Shown here piece after piece: positions 44,960 through 53,907 of a DNA stretch of 60,973 nt (position 1 is the stretch's first letter; each line of letters opens with the position of its first letter). The stretch lies in NCBI GenBank assembly GCA_022703405.1, contig JAKLDT010000004.1, forward strand, positions 1 through 60,973. The letters run 5' to 3'. The DNA is from Bacteroidota bacterium. Its GTDB lineage: Bacteria > Bacteroidota > Bacteroidia > Bacteroidales > VadinHA17. The notes beneath the pieces were generated by a model, which saw only the letters and a program-made list of their open reading frames with translations, ran no database searches and was not told the DNA's origin. The position numbers were made by a program, and so were the translations under genes.

Positions 44960-45511
44960 ATGACTGAGGAGATAATAATTGCAGGTTTTGGCGGACAGGG
45001 AGTTCTGTCGATGGGAAAAATAATGGCGTATTCTGCAATGATGCAGGATATGGAAGTCAGCTGGATGCCTGCCTATGGCCCTGAAATGAGGGGAGGTACT
45101 GCTAATGTTACTGTAATTATAAGCAGTGAAAGGATCAGTTCACCTATTGTAAAGCACTTTGATACTGCTATCATACTTAACCAGCAGTCTCTTGATAAGT
45201 TTGAACATGCCGTGAAACCTGGCGGTGTTCTGATATACGATGGCAATGGAATAACAAGGCATCCTGAAAGAAAAGATATTTCGATTTACCGTATTGATGC
45301 CGCTGAGGAAGCCGGCCGTACAAACATGTCAAAGGTGTTCAACATGATGGTAATGGGTGGTTTCATTAAGGTCAGGCCGCTTATTAAGCTTGAAAATGTT
45401 CTCAGGGGACTTAAAAAATCACTTCCTGAAAGATATCACAGCCTCATTCCGCTGAATGAAAAAGCCCTTATCCGCGGTGAAGAGTTAATAAAGGAGGTTC
45501 ATATTGTATGA
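44960..45511 (+). CDS. 2-oxoacid:ferredoxin oxidoreductase gamma subunit
   Basis: A 183-residue gamma subunit (POR gamma family) with GFGGQGVLSMGKIMAYSA and YGPEMRGGTANVTV. Completes a four-subunit delta-alpha-beta-gamma enzyme. The reduced ferredoxin it generates would need an outlet such as a hydrogenase. Confidence 0.93.
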   Translation: MTEEIIIAGFGGQGVLSMGKIMAYSAMMQDMEVSWMPAYGPEMRGGTANVTVIISSERISSPIVKHFDTAIILNQQSLDKFEHAVKPGGVLIYDGNGITRHPERKDISIYRIDAAEEAGRTNMSKVFNMMVMGGFIKVRPLIKLENVLRGLKKSLPERYHSLIPLNEKALIRGEELIKEVHIV

Positions 45512-45529
45512 GGCTTTCTTGGTAGCCGG

Positions 45530-45701
45530 AAATTGGTAATCGGTGATCGGGGATCACTAACCAGCAACCAGCAACAAGCAACCAGAAAAACCCACCCCCA
45601 GCCCCTCCCAGGAGGGGAGCCGTATGCAACCAGCAACCAGCAACAAGTAATCAGCAACAATTCCACCCCTGTCGCCTATCGCCTTTCGCCTTCTGCCTGA
45701 T
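45530..45701. repeat. Composite intergenic repeats with hairpin
   Basis: The 192-bp gap between the convergent gamma subunit and nadD holds AATCGG/GATCGG words, two blocks of CAACCAGCAACAAG-type repeats, a hairpin between them (CCCCTCC CA GGAGGGG, near 45602-45618) and a GCCTTTC-type array (45672-45700) up to the nadD stop. The hairpin may be a two-way terminator. Confidence 0.75.
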
Positions 45702-45703
45702 AC

Positions 45704-46300
45704 CTACTTCTCATAGAAATGCATCTCCCTGATATACTTCCATACTTCAGGAGCGAGGTAGTATGACATATCCTTACCTGCTTTTATTCCGTCACGGATA
45801 AAGGTTCCTGAAATATCCATCAGAGGGGCCTTTGAAAAACTGATATCAGCAGAAGAAAGCAACTGCCCAAGAATTGCAGACGAAGGTTTTGAAATACCTG
45901 GTCTGGGGTATACATATACCGGATGTTCCTTCAAAAGCTCCTTTGCATTTTTCCATTTGTGCAAAGTGTAAAGGTTGTCTTCACCCATCACAAGACTAAA
46001 TTTGTTGGAGGGATATTTTTCCTTAAGATATGCCAGAGTATCAATTGTATATGAGGGAACCGGGAGTCTGAATTCTATGTCGGAAGCCTTCAGCCTGGGA
46101 TTGTCTCCTATTGCAAGCTGAGCCATGTAAAGTCTCTGATGATCATCAAGGAGAGTTTCTTTTTTCTTTAGAGGATTATGGGGGCTTACAACGAACCATA
46201 CCTGTTCAAGGCCTTCAAATTCTGTCATGTAGCCGGCTATTGCAAGATGCCCTATGTGAACAGGATTAAATGATCCGAAGTACAAGCCTACCTTCGCCAT
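45704..46300 (-). CDS. nadD: Nicotinate-nucleotide adenylyltransferase
   Basis: A 198-residue NadD that joins nicotinate mononucleotide to AMP in NAD synthesis. The nucleotide-binding motif GSFNPVHIGHLAIA starts at residue 9 and the C-terminal ISGTFIRDGI matches the SxTxxR signature. It is 4 bp downstream of gmk on the same strand, in an operon with yicC upstream. Confidence 0.95.
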   Translation of the reverse strand: MAKVGLYFGSFNPVHIGHLAIAGYMTEFEGLEQVWFVVSPHNPLKKKETLLDDHQRLYMAQLAIGDNPRLKASDIEFRLPVPSYTIDTLAYLKEKYPSNKFSLVMGEDNLYTLHKWKNAKELLKEHPVYVYPRPGISKPSSAILGQLLSSADISFSKAPLMDISGTFIRDGIKAGKDMSYYLAPEVWKYIREMHFYEK

Positions 46301-46304
46301 TATT

Positions 46305-46877
46305 TCAGCTGTTTAAAAAATTATATATCAGGTTATATGCCTCTTTTTTTGCATGTTCAAGATTGTCATTTATTACGATCTTGTCGAAGCTTTCTGCAAG
46401 ATCAATCTCTTCTTTTGCTTTGGCAACCCTGATTCTGATTTTTTCATCTGAGTCTGTCCCCCTGTTTATAAGCCTCTTTTCAAGTTCTTCAACTGATGGT
46501 GGCATTATGAATATTGACAGGGCACTGGCTCCGAAAATTTTTTTAAGATTTATTCCGCCCCTGACATCAACGTCAAACAGGACATGTTTTTTTTCATTCC
46601 ATATCCTTTCCATTTCGCTTTTCAGAGTTCCGTAATACAGGTCCTTGTATACTTCCTGCCATTCTACAAGCTCCTGATTATCAATCTTTTTTTTAAATTC
46701 AGGCACAGAAAGATAAAAATAGTCTATTCCGTTTCTTTCGCTTCCCCTGATATGACGGGTTGTTGCTGACACTGAAAATGAAAGACCCAGTCCGCTCTCA
46801 AGCAGATGCTTTACAATTGTAGTTTTTCCCGCACCGGATGGAGCCGATATAATAATCAGCTTTCCCTTTTCACACAT
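46305..46877 (-). CDS. gmk: Guanylate kinase
   Basis: A 190-residue guanylate kinase converting GMP to GDP. The P-loop SAPSGAGKTTI is at residues 11-21, followed by the guanylate-binding SVSATTRHIRGSERNGIDYFY segment. Normal length; between yicC and nadD. Confidence 0.96.
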   Translation of the reverse strand: MCEKGKLIIISAPSGAGKTTIVKHLLESGLGLSFSVSATTRHIRGSERNGIDYFYLSVPEFKKKIDNQELVEWQEVYKDLYYGTLKSEMERIWNEKKHVLFDVDVRGGINLKKIFGASALSIFIMPPSVEELEKRLINRGTDSDEKIRIRVAKAKEEIDLAESFDKIVINDNLEHAKKEAYNLIYNFLNS

Positions 46878-46916
46878 TATCTTAATTTATTTTTCTTCTA
46901 TAAATTACTATCATTT

Positions 46917-46965
46917 ACCTTCTGCCTTCCGCCTTCCGCCTTCAGCCTCCCGATAGCTATCGGGA
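46917..46965. repeat. GCCTTCC heptamer array plus 18-bp palindrome
   Basis: Heptamers of the GCCTTCC/GCCTTTC type (46917-46947) run into a perfect 18-bp palindrome, TCCCGATAGCTATCGGGA (46948-46965), just before the yicC stop. The palindrome is a familiar dispersed Bacteroidota word. The whole lies between yicC and gmk, so it would be inside their shared transcript. Confidence 0.8.
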
Positions 46966-46971
46966 CGCCTT

Positions 46972-47847
46972 TCATAACACATTAAGAGTCTGTTCCTTAA
47001 TTTTTTCGAGCTCATCTTTCATCATAACAACGAGCTTCTGGATTGAAGCATCGTTTGCCTTTGATCCGATTGTGTTTATCTCCCTTCCGATTTCCTGGCA
47101 GATAAAGTTAAGCAGTTTGCCGTTCGGGGAATCTGTTTTCATTGTTTCAAGGAAATAGTCACAATGCGTTTTAAGCCTGACTTTTTCTTCATTTATATCG
47201 AACTTTTCGAGATAATAAATAAGCTCCTGCTCAAATCTGTTCTTATCGATATTTTCTGCTCCGACATTTTCTTCAAGCATTGAATTAAGCTTTTCTTTTA
47301 CCTTTCTGATTCTTTCAGGTTCATGATTTCCTATTTTTTCAAGTAATGAGAGGATATTGCGTATGCATTTCATCATATCCTCCATAATTGAATTACCTTC
47401 TTCAGCTCTGTACAGGTCAAGTATTTTAAGAGCTTCACTTATTCTGCCACGGACAAGTTGCCACTCCTCTTCAGGTATTTCATTTTTGTCAGTCTTCAGT
47501 GTTTCAGGGAGTTTCATGATGGCAGAGAAGATCTGATCATCAAGTTTTATGTTAAGCTCAGATGCAATTTCACTGAACTGTTTATAATAATTTTTTACTG
47601 CTCCTTTATTTATTACAGTAGATACTTCCTGGTCTATTGAATCAAAATATATTGTAAGGTCAATTTTCCCCCTGTCGAGCACCTGACTGATAATAGTCCT
47701 GATTTCAGGTTCTTTTTCTTTATACAGCCATGGCACCTTAATGTTAAGATCAAGCTGTTTTGAATTGAGAGATTTAACCTCAATATTTATTTTTTTTGTT
47801 GTGGTTTCGGCAATTGCCTTTCCGAAACCTGTCATTGATTTAATCAT
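46972..47847 (-). CDS. YicC-family endoribonuclease
   Basis: A 291-residue YicC protein. The start MIKSMTGFGKA and the C-terminal HCDYFLETMKTDSPNGKLLNFICQEIGREINTIGSKANDA region are diagnostic, and length matches. Family members are endoribonucleases involved in RNA turnover. First gene of yicC-gmk-nadD. Confidence 0.94.
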   Translation of the reverse strand: MIKSMTGFGKAIAETTTKKINIEVKSLNSKQLDLNIKVPWLYKEKEPEIRTIISQVLDRGKIDLTIYFDSIDQEVSTVINKGAVKNYYKQFSEIASELNIKLDDQIFSAIMKLPETLKTDKNEIPEEEWQLVRGRISEALKILDLYRAEEGNSIMEDMMKCIRNILSLLEKIGNHEPERIRKVKEKLNSMLEENVGAENIDKNRFEQELIYYLEKFDINEEKVRLKTHCDYFLETMKTDSPNGKLLNFICQEIGREINTIGSKANDASIQKLVVMMKDELEKIKEQTLNVL

Positions 47848-47878
47848 TTTGAAATTATGAATTAACTACTGTAAAACT

Positions 47879-49234
47879 TTATTGAAGCTGTTCATTATCA
47901 GCATATTTTACAACTGCTTTGTTTTTCCATCTGCCTGTTTTGTAATAAATGTACGACATGATCATCCCAAAGGTCCATCCTGCCGGAATTGACCACCATA
48001 CACCCTGCGATCCGAATTTGCCGGAAAAGTACCAGGCAAATGGTATTCTGATCAGCCACAGTGAAATTATTGTTATTATCATAGGCCATAGTGTATCGCC
48101 GGCCCCCCTTGTAATTCCGCTGTAGATAAACATAAGGGTAAATGTAATATAGAAGATACTTACTATTGTCAGATACTGATCTCCTATCCTGATTACCTCA
48201 GAATCGTTTGTAAACATCGACATTATTATATGACCACCAAGTACTATTATCAAAGTTGTAACAATTGTTACAATTCCTGACATTTTAATTGTAGCTATGA
48301 GACCTGTTCTGATCCTTTCAGGCTTGTTGGCGCCAATATTCTGGCCTACGAATGTTGACAGTGCCTGCGAAAAGGACATTGCAGGTATCAGAGCCATCGC
48401 ATCAAGGCGGCTGGCAACAGAGTAGCCTGCTATAACAGGTGTCCCGAATTTATTGACAATATCAAGTAGCGCTATTCCTCCCAATGCCACAAACATCTGC
48501 TGAATTCCGGTTGGTAATCCGATCCGCAGACTCTGCTGAAAGGTCTCTCTGTCGAAATGTAATCCTTTTATTGCTATCCGGATAAGCTTATGAGTTTTAT
48601 TCAGCCACCATATCGCAAGAGCAAAGGCTATGGCGTTTGCAAGAAGAGTGGCGTATGCAGCGCCTGCCACGCCCCACTTGAAAATGCCGACAAAGAGGAT
48701 AACAAGGATTATATTGGCAATGCTTGCAATTATTAGAAAGTAAAGCGGAGTTTTTGAATCTCCCAGACCTCTTAATACAGCACTGGTTCCGTTGAATCCG
48801 AAGAAAATGAGTATGCCTCCAAGATATATTTTAAGATAAACTACCGCTTGCGGGAGAATCTCCTCAGGAAGATCGATGAGCCGGAGCAGGGGTTCGCTGA
48901 TGAATATTCCGGTAACTGAAGCAACAGTACCTATGATAGCGCTGTAAATATACATAGTGTCGATAGCTCTCCTGACTTTCACGAAGTCCCTGGCCCCAAA
49001 GTATTGCGATATTACTACAGTAGTACCCATTACAAGACCTATTATCAGCGATATCATTATGAAGATTACCGGAAATGAGGCTCCGACAGCTGCCAGAGCT
49101 TCTGTACCTATGAATTTCCCCACAACAATACTGTCAACCACGCTGAAAAGTTGCTGGAAAACAGTTCCTAACAGCATTGGCGCTGCAAACTGAAAGATGA
49201 GTTTTCCTTCGTGGCCACTTGTAAAATCCTGCAT
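47879..49234 (-). CDS. MATE-family efflux transporter
   Basis: A 451-residue protein with about twelve hydrophobic helices and the MATE pattern: AAPMLLGTVFQQLFSVVDSIVVGKFIG at the start and a second similar half beginning LRIGLPTGIQQMF. It exports drugs or metabolites in exchange for Na+ or H+. Lies 31 bp upstream of yicC on the same strand. Confidence 0.92.
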   Translation of the reverse strand: MQDFTSGHEGKLIFQFAAPMLLGTVFQQLFSVVDSIVVGKFIGTEALAAVGASFPVIFIMISLIIGLVMGTTVVISQYFGARDFVKVRRAIDTMYIYSAIIGTVASVTGIFISEPLLRLIDLPEEILPQAVVYLKIYLGGILIFFGFNGTSAVLRGLGDSKTPLYFLIIASIANIILVILFVGIFKWGVAGAAYATLLANAIAFALAIWWLNKTHKLIRIAIKGLHFDRETFQQSLRIGLPTGIQQMFVALGGIALLDIVNKFGTPVIAGYSVASRLDAMALIPAMSFSQALSTFVGQNIGANKPERIRTGLIATIKMSGIVTIVTTLIIVLGGHIIMSMFTNDSEVIRIGDQYLTIVSIFYITFTLMFIYSGITRGAGDTLWPMIITIISLWLIRIPFAWYFSGKFGSQGVWWSIPAGWTFGMIMSYIYYKTGRWKNKAVVKYADNEQLQ

Positions 49235-49290
49235 TTGTTTTCTTTAGACCTGCAAAGGAAATGAATCTTGGCAATATCTCAAAACAACAT

Positions 49291-50667
49291 TTACAACCTT
49301 TCCAGTTCAACTGTGAAATGTCTCATTATCTGTGCTTCCCTTTTGATTTTCAATCCTGATTTGATTGAATGTCTTCTGTCAAAAACATTTGATGCCACAG
49401 CTGCAATGTATTCTATATGCCTGTATGTATAAACCCTCCGTGGTATTGCAAGCCTGACCATTTCAAGTTCAGGGAACCTGTTTTCCCTGGTAAGCGGATC
49501 CCTGTCGGCAAGGAGGGTTCCTATTTCAACTGTCCTTATACCTCCTTCAAGATACAGTTCCACTGCAAGAGTCTGCGCCGGAAATTCCTCCCTTGGTATT
49601 GAAGTCAGAAAATTCTTTGCATCTATGAATATTGCATGTCCGCCAAATGGCTCAATAAGTGGGATCCCGGCAGATTTCAGCATGGTACCAAGGTACTCGA
49701 CCTGTTTAATTCTCGATTCAAGATACCTGAACTCTGTGCCCTCATAAAGGCCCTGGGCAAGTGCGTTCATGTCCCTGCCCGACATGCCGCCATAGGTTAT
49801 AAAGCCCTCATATATAATGTTATAGGTACTTGCCTGCCGGTAGAGTTTTTCATCACGAAGTGCAATGAATCCACCCATGTTCACGATGGCGTCTTTTTTT
49901 GAGCTCATCGTCATTCCGTCTGCATACGAAAACATTTCTCTGCTAATTTCAGTTATCTCCATGCCGGCGTAACCTTTTTCCCTGGTTTTAATGAAATAGG
50001 CATTTTCGGCAAAGCGAGCTCCGTCAATTATCAGTTTAACTCCGTATTTTTTTGCAAGCGCTGACACTTCCCTGATATTCTCCATGCTTACAGGCTGCCC
50101 TCCTGCAGTGTTGTTTGTAACAGTAACAATTATAAAGGGCACCTTGCCGGCTGGTGTCGTTTTAAGTACATCCTCAAGCTTTTCTGTATCAACATTTCCT
50201 TTGAAAGGATGCCATACTGATGGGCTTTTTGAAGCCTCAATAGTACAATCAACTGCCTTAGCCTTCCTGAATTCTATATGCCCCTTTGTTGTGTCGAAAT
50301 GAGAATTTCCGGGTACTATGTCTCCTTCTTTCACAAGTACTGAGAACAGGACATTTTCTGCAGCCCTGCCCTGGTGGGTAGGCAGAAAGTACTGGAATCC
50401 GGTTATATCCCAGATTGCATCCTTCAGGTTGTAAAATGATGAAGCTCCTGCATAGCTTTCGTCTCCGGTCATAATCGCTGACCATTGCCTGTCGCTCATG
50501 GCGCCTGTTCCTGAATCGGTAAGCAGGTCGATGTAAACCTGTTCAGACCGGAGATTGAATAGATTGAATGAAGCATCCCTGATCCAGCGTTCGCGTTCTT
50601 CCCGGGTACTTCTGTAGATGGCTTCGACCATCTTTATCTTATATGGTTCTGAAAATGGTAATTCCAT
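49291..50667 (-). CDS. tnaA: Tryptophanase
   Basis: A 458-residue PLP enzyme that splits tryptophan to indole, pyruvate and ammonia. PLP Lys258 lies in MSSKKDAIVNMGG, the phosphate/PLP Arg218 in DGARFAENA, and the tryptophanase signatures VEIG and MRHFT (the latter with the family His) are present, unlike the tyrosine-lyase-like paralogue at 34.5 kb. The sequence is very close to Bacteroides TnaA as I recall it (start MELPF.E..KIKMVE). A hairpin lies in its 5' leader. No tryptophan permease or TnaC-like leader is seen. Confidence 0.94.
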   Translation of the reverse strand: MELPFSEPYKIKMVEAIYRSTREERERWIRDASFNLFNLRSEQVYIDLLTDSGTGAMSDRQWSAIMTGDESYAGASSFYNLKDAIWDITGFQYFLPTHQGRAAENVLFSVLVKEGDIVPGNSHFDTTKGHIEFRKAKAVDCTIEASKSPSVWHPFKGNVDTEKLEDVLKTTPAGKVPFIIVTVTNNTAGGQPVSMENIREVSALAKKYGVKLIIDGARFAENAYFIKTREKGYAGMEITEISREMFSYADGMTMSSKKDAIVNMGGFIALRDEKLYRQASTYNIIYEGFITYGGMSGRDMNALAQGLYEGTEFRYLESRIKQVEYLGTMLKSAGIPLIEPFGGHAIFIDAKNFLTSIPREEFPAQTLAVELYLEGGIRTVEIGTLLADRDPLTRENRFPELEMVRLAIPRRVYTYRHIEYIAAVASNVFDRRHSIKSGLKIKREAQIMRHFTVELERL

Positions 50668-50721
50668 AAAATTAAATCTTAAGTAAAAATTGTTTGATCT
50701 TATTACCCTGAACTGAGACTT

Positions 50722-50762
50722 AAAAAAACAGCCTTAAATGAATCTCATTTCACAGAGATTCA
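50722..50762 (-). promoter_or_regulatory. Hairpin in the tnaA leader
   Basis: A perfect 8-bp stem (TGAATCTC/GAGATTCA, 50762-50755 and 50746-50739) with an 8-base loop, followed on the minus strand 10 bases later by seven T (50728-50722). It is 55-95 bases upstream of the tnaA ATG and could act as a weak terminator or a leader structure. I found no Trp codons in short ORFs nearby. The rest of the 292-bp gap between tnaA and the DUF3078 gene shows no gene. Confidence 0.4.
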
Positions 50763-50959
50763 CACTTCTTGCATTAATGTAAATAACATTCAGGCTACAC
50801 GGTTTTCAGACTTCCGGTGAAAAATTATCCCTGTTTTTGATATTTCTGTATATATCACAAGGGAATTTCTTCGTTATTGATAAAATGAATACCAATTTTA
50901 AACTGATTTGAGTAGTAAAAATAAAAGTAATTTGTGATATATTCAACCGGGAAATTCTG

Positions 50960-52822
50960 ATGAAAAAAATATATGTAATGATAAGAATAACAGGCAGATT
51001 TGTTATAACTGTTTTCGTTTTATTGATTGCCTTGCCGGTAATTGCGCAGAACGATACTCTGAAGACTTCAACAGAAATTATTGATTCTTTGCAAAGATCA
51101 GGTCTTATTTTCAGTGACTTGCATAAAAGACCTGATATTTCATTGAATACTGATCAGGCAATACTTTTTCTTGAGAAGAGGTTGCAGCAGCATTACTGGA
51201 ACAATGCAAATGATCCTTTGCGAAAGGCTTTGTCGCAACTTGTGTTCCAGGCTTCCAATCCACCTTATGATTCTTCTGAGGTTTTCCTTAAAAAGTACCC
51301 TTTTGATTCCTTAATGGTTTCCTGGGATAAATTCTATATCTGGGAACCGTTAAGATTGAAAATGCCATCTGCAACTCCTGAAAAATCAGAAGTCCCAGTT
51401 GATACAATATCCCCTGTTGATACAATATCCCCTGCCGATACCACTTTTGCTGCTCTTCTGAGCGATTCTTCAATGGCAAATCTAAGCCTGAAGAGGGATA
51501 CACTGATTATACCTTCTGAAGAATCTGACTTAAGGGATACTTCAATCCTTGTGATAATAGATACACTGAAGCAGGTTACCTCAGCCAACCCATTATTCCC
51601 TTTCAGGTATTACGAGTATCCATATCAGGGTGATTCATTGGAAGTTGCGGTAAATTCACTTCTTAAGTACATGGAAGAGAGAGACTCTTCGATAATCAGA
51701 TTCACAGGCCGGACCAATGTAATTACGCCTTTCTGGATCAATTCAAGCCGCGATTATATGGCGCGATACTGGTTAAGCAATGAATTTGACGATTCGGTGA
51801 CAGTCTGGATAGGAGATGCCGGGAGGAATACAATCGGTCTGTATCTTGAACAGGGCATCAATTTTAAACGCCCTACAAGGCAGGAGACAACAAATACTGA
51901 AGCACGGATTAATGTGGAAAAGCAGGATAAGTCAAAATTGCTTGAATTACAGCGTGTTGTGGTGAAGCAGCAATACTGGAAGTACAGGACCGAAACAAAC
52001 CTCGCATTTTCACAGACTTCTCTTTTTAACTGGGTAAAGGGTGGTGAAAAAAGTTTATCCTCATTACTCGACGTAACCGGCTATGTAGATTATAATAATA
52101 AACAGAAGAAAATTTCCTCTAATAATTTTGCACGAATTAAACTTGGTTTCCTTGCTACCGGAGATAATCCCATCAGAAAGAATACCGATATTTTTGAAAC
52201 GAATTCAAAAGTGAACCATAAGGCTTTTGGTAAGTTCGATTTCTCTGCAATAATGCTGTTCAAGACACAACTTTTACCGGGTTATACTTATTCAAAGGTA
52301 AAGGACAGGGATACTGCTATCCTAGTTTCAAAGATCTTCAACCCTGCAACCATTACATTGGGTTTTGGTCTTGATTACAAGCCAAATGCCCAGACCTCAA
52401 TCAACTTTTCACCCTTATCCTACAAGGGTACTTTTATGACAGATACTATCAGACTCGATCAGACAAAATACGGTATTCCGGCAAACAGGAAGTCATTGCA
52501 TGAGCCCGGCGTCAGCCTTAACGTTTCACATAACTGGAAGCCACTCAAATCTGTGGCTGTGACAAACAGGTTATCGTTGTTTACAAATTATGTTAATAAT
52601 CCGCAGAATGTCGATATCGACTGGGAAATGATACTTACTGCCAATCTTAACTGGTTCACCGATCTGAGGGTTAATACACATTTTATCTTTGATGATGACA
52701 CAAAGACACCGGTACTTGATGATGAAAATAAGCCCGTGCTGAGACCAGATGGTTCAGTGAAAAAGACAGCCAGGATCCAGTTCAAGGAGATGATCGGACT
52801 TACCCTTGCTTTCAGGTTCTGA
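50960..52822 (+). CDS. DUF3078 outer-membrane beta-barrel protein
   Basis: A 620-residue exported protein (signal peptide 1-30, ending VIAQ). The N-terminal 300 residues are a Bacteroidota-type periplasmic region; the C-terminal part (about 320-620) has alternating beta-strand character, with SLFNWVKGGEKSLSSLLDVTGY typical of DUF3078, and ends in an aromatic residue (LAFRF) as outer-membrane barrels do. Function unknown. Residues 147-164 are three hexapeptide repeats (VDTISP, VDTISP, ADTTFA). Confidence 0.87.
   Translation: MKKIYVMIRITGRFVITVFVLLIALPVIAQNDTLKTSTEIIDSLQRSGLIFSDLHKRPDISLNTDQAILFLEKRLQQHYWNNANDPLRKALSQLVFQASNPPYDSSEVFLKKYPFDSLMVSWDKFYIWEPLRLKMPSATPEKSEVPVDTISPVDTISPADTTFAALLSDSSMANLSLKRDTLIIPSEESDLRDTSILVIIDTLKQVTSANPLFPFRYYEYPYQGDSLEVAVNSLLKYMEERDSSIIRFTGRTNVITPFWINSSRDYMARYWLSNEFDDSVTVWIGDAGRNTIGLYLEQGINFKRPTRQETTNTEARINVEKQDKSKLLELQRVVVKQQYWKYRTETNLAFSQTSLFNWVKGGEKSLSSLLDVTGYVDYNNKQKKISSNNFARIKLGFLATGDNPIRKNTDIFETNSKVNHKAFGKFDFSAIMLFKTQLLPGYTYSKVKDRDTAILVSKIFNPATITLGFGLDYKPNAQTSINFSPLSYKGTFMTDTIRLDQTKYGIPANRKSLHEPGVSLNVSHNWKPLKSVAVTNRLSLFTNYVNNPQNVDIDWEMILTANLNWFTDLRVNTHFIFDDDTKTPVLDDENKPVLRPDGSVKKTARIQFKEMIGLTLAFRF
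51398..51451 (+). repeat. In-frame 18-bp tandem repeat in the DUF3078 gene
   Basis: Two identical 18-base units (51398-51415, 51416-51433) and a diverged third (51434-51451) encode VDTISP, VDTISP and ADTTFA. The unit length keeps frame, so copy number could vary without breaking the gene. Confidence 0.85.
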
Positions 52823-52894
52823 TTTAATAAGATCAGTTTGCAGAAACTATTTCTGATTAAATGTGTTGTGATATTGCAAACATGATAATATAAG

Positions 52895-53302
52895 TCAGGG
52901 GGAGCAGGCAGTGCAATTGTCATGGTGGATGCTGATTATTGATCCGCAGTTTACACAAGTCCTTTTTTTCCTTTCAAGTTTCAGGAATGTATCCAAGCCT
53001 TTTTCTTTGATAATCATCAGGTTCCGGATCAATCCTGTATTGTATTTTGTCCTGTATCGTTTATCAAGTTGTTTTAACCTCTGACATGGAAGTTTTTCAC
53101 AGTCGTAACAGAATCCGGATTCTGTTTTAGCCAGAAGCTCACAATTTGCAATCCTGCAGCTTTTGCAGTATGTTGGTTTGGTTTCTGAATCAATTCTGCA
53201 TCCGGGGCACTTGTTTTTAGGTCTTAAATAACCACTGCAGGCTCCACAATAGATCCCGCAGGGTGCCAGCAGAATACTATCAAAAGAATCGGGAGATAAC
53301 AT
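52895..53302 (-). CDS. DUF3795 Cys-rich protein
   Basis: A 135-residue protein with the DUF3795 pattern CGIYCGACSGYL and further Cys pairs (CPGC, CKSC, CYDCEKLPC), and an extra C-terminal CVNCG...CTAC pair; likely binds zinc or Fe-S. Function unknown. It overlaps nothing and is followed upstream 4 bp away by the DinB-like gene on the same strand. Confidence 0.85.
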   Translation of the reverse strand: MLSPDSFDSILLAPCGIYCGACSGYLRPKNKCPGCRIDSETKPTYCKSCRIANCELLAKTESGFCYDCEKLPCQRLKQLDKRYRTKYNTGLIRNLMIIKEKGLDTFLKLERKKRTCVNCGSIISIHHDNCTACSP

Positions 53303-53306
53303 TGTC

Positions 53307-53786
53307 TTATTTGTTATTAATCAATTCATTAATCTCATCAAGATGCAATTTAAGATGTTCAGGGAAATCTACAATCATGGTTTCCAGGGTAATTTTTTTA
53401 TCCGCACCTGCAATCCATTCACTATCAAGCTTTGATTTATCTGCGTTATTAATCACGTGACAGAAGTGAATCAAAGAAAATTTCCACAGCTGAATCATAT
53501 TATTCCAGTCCTCGTTTTGATAATTTTGAATTGCTATCCAGCGATCATTATTCCCGAAGGTGGCATAGTTTGGAAAAGTCAGCGGGCTTTGCTGATACTG
53601 AAGATGAACAATCCGGTGGATGTTATTGGATGTTGAGTCAATCAGATGCCCAAGTATCTGTTTTACAGTCCTGTTTTGACTATTCCGGTAATTAGTAATA
53701 GTCTCGTTCTGAAGTGAAGTCAGTCTTGGTTCCCAGTCTTTGATTAAGGAGAGGATTTCGTTATTTATTGCAGCTGTTTCCATCAT
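53307..53786 (-). CDS. DinB-like four-helix metalloprotein
   Basis: A 159-residue DinB/YfiT-superfamily protein. Three His residues in the expected helices (ILGHLIDS, HFCHVI, FPEHLKLHLDEI) would bind a metal. Relatives include thiol-S-transferases and uncharacterised stress proteins; no function can be assigned. Forms a pair with the DUF3795 gene. Confidence 0.8.
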   Translation of the reverse strand: MMETAAINNEILSLIKDWEPRLTSLQNETITNYRNSQNRTVKQILGHLIDSTSNNIHRIVHLQYQQSPLTFPNYATFGNNDRWIAIQNYQNEDWNNMIQLWKFSLIHFCHVINNADKSKLDSEWIAGADKKITLETMIVDFPEHLKLHLDEINELINNK

Positions 53787-53907
53787 GGTAATTGGCAGAT
53801 TTTATGTAGTATAGAATTTGAACTTCAGAATGGCTTATAAATTATTTTAAAAACTTTTTTGTTATGAGTCTTGCTATAAATAAATGTCTGCCCTTGTTGT
53901 TCTTTCT

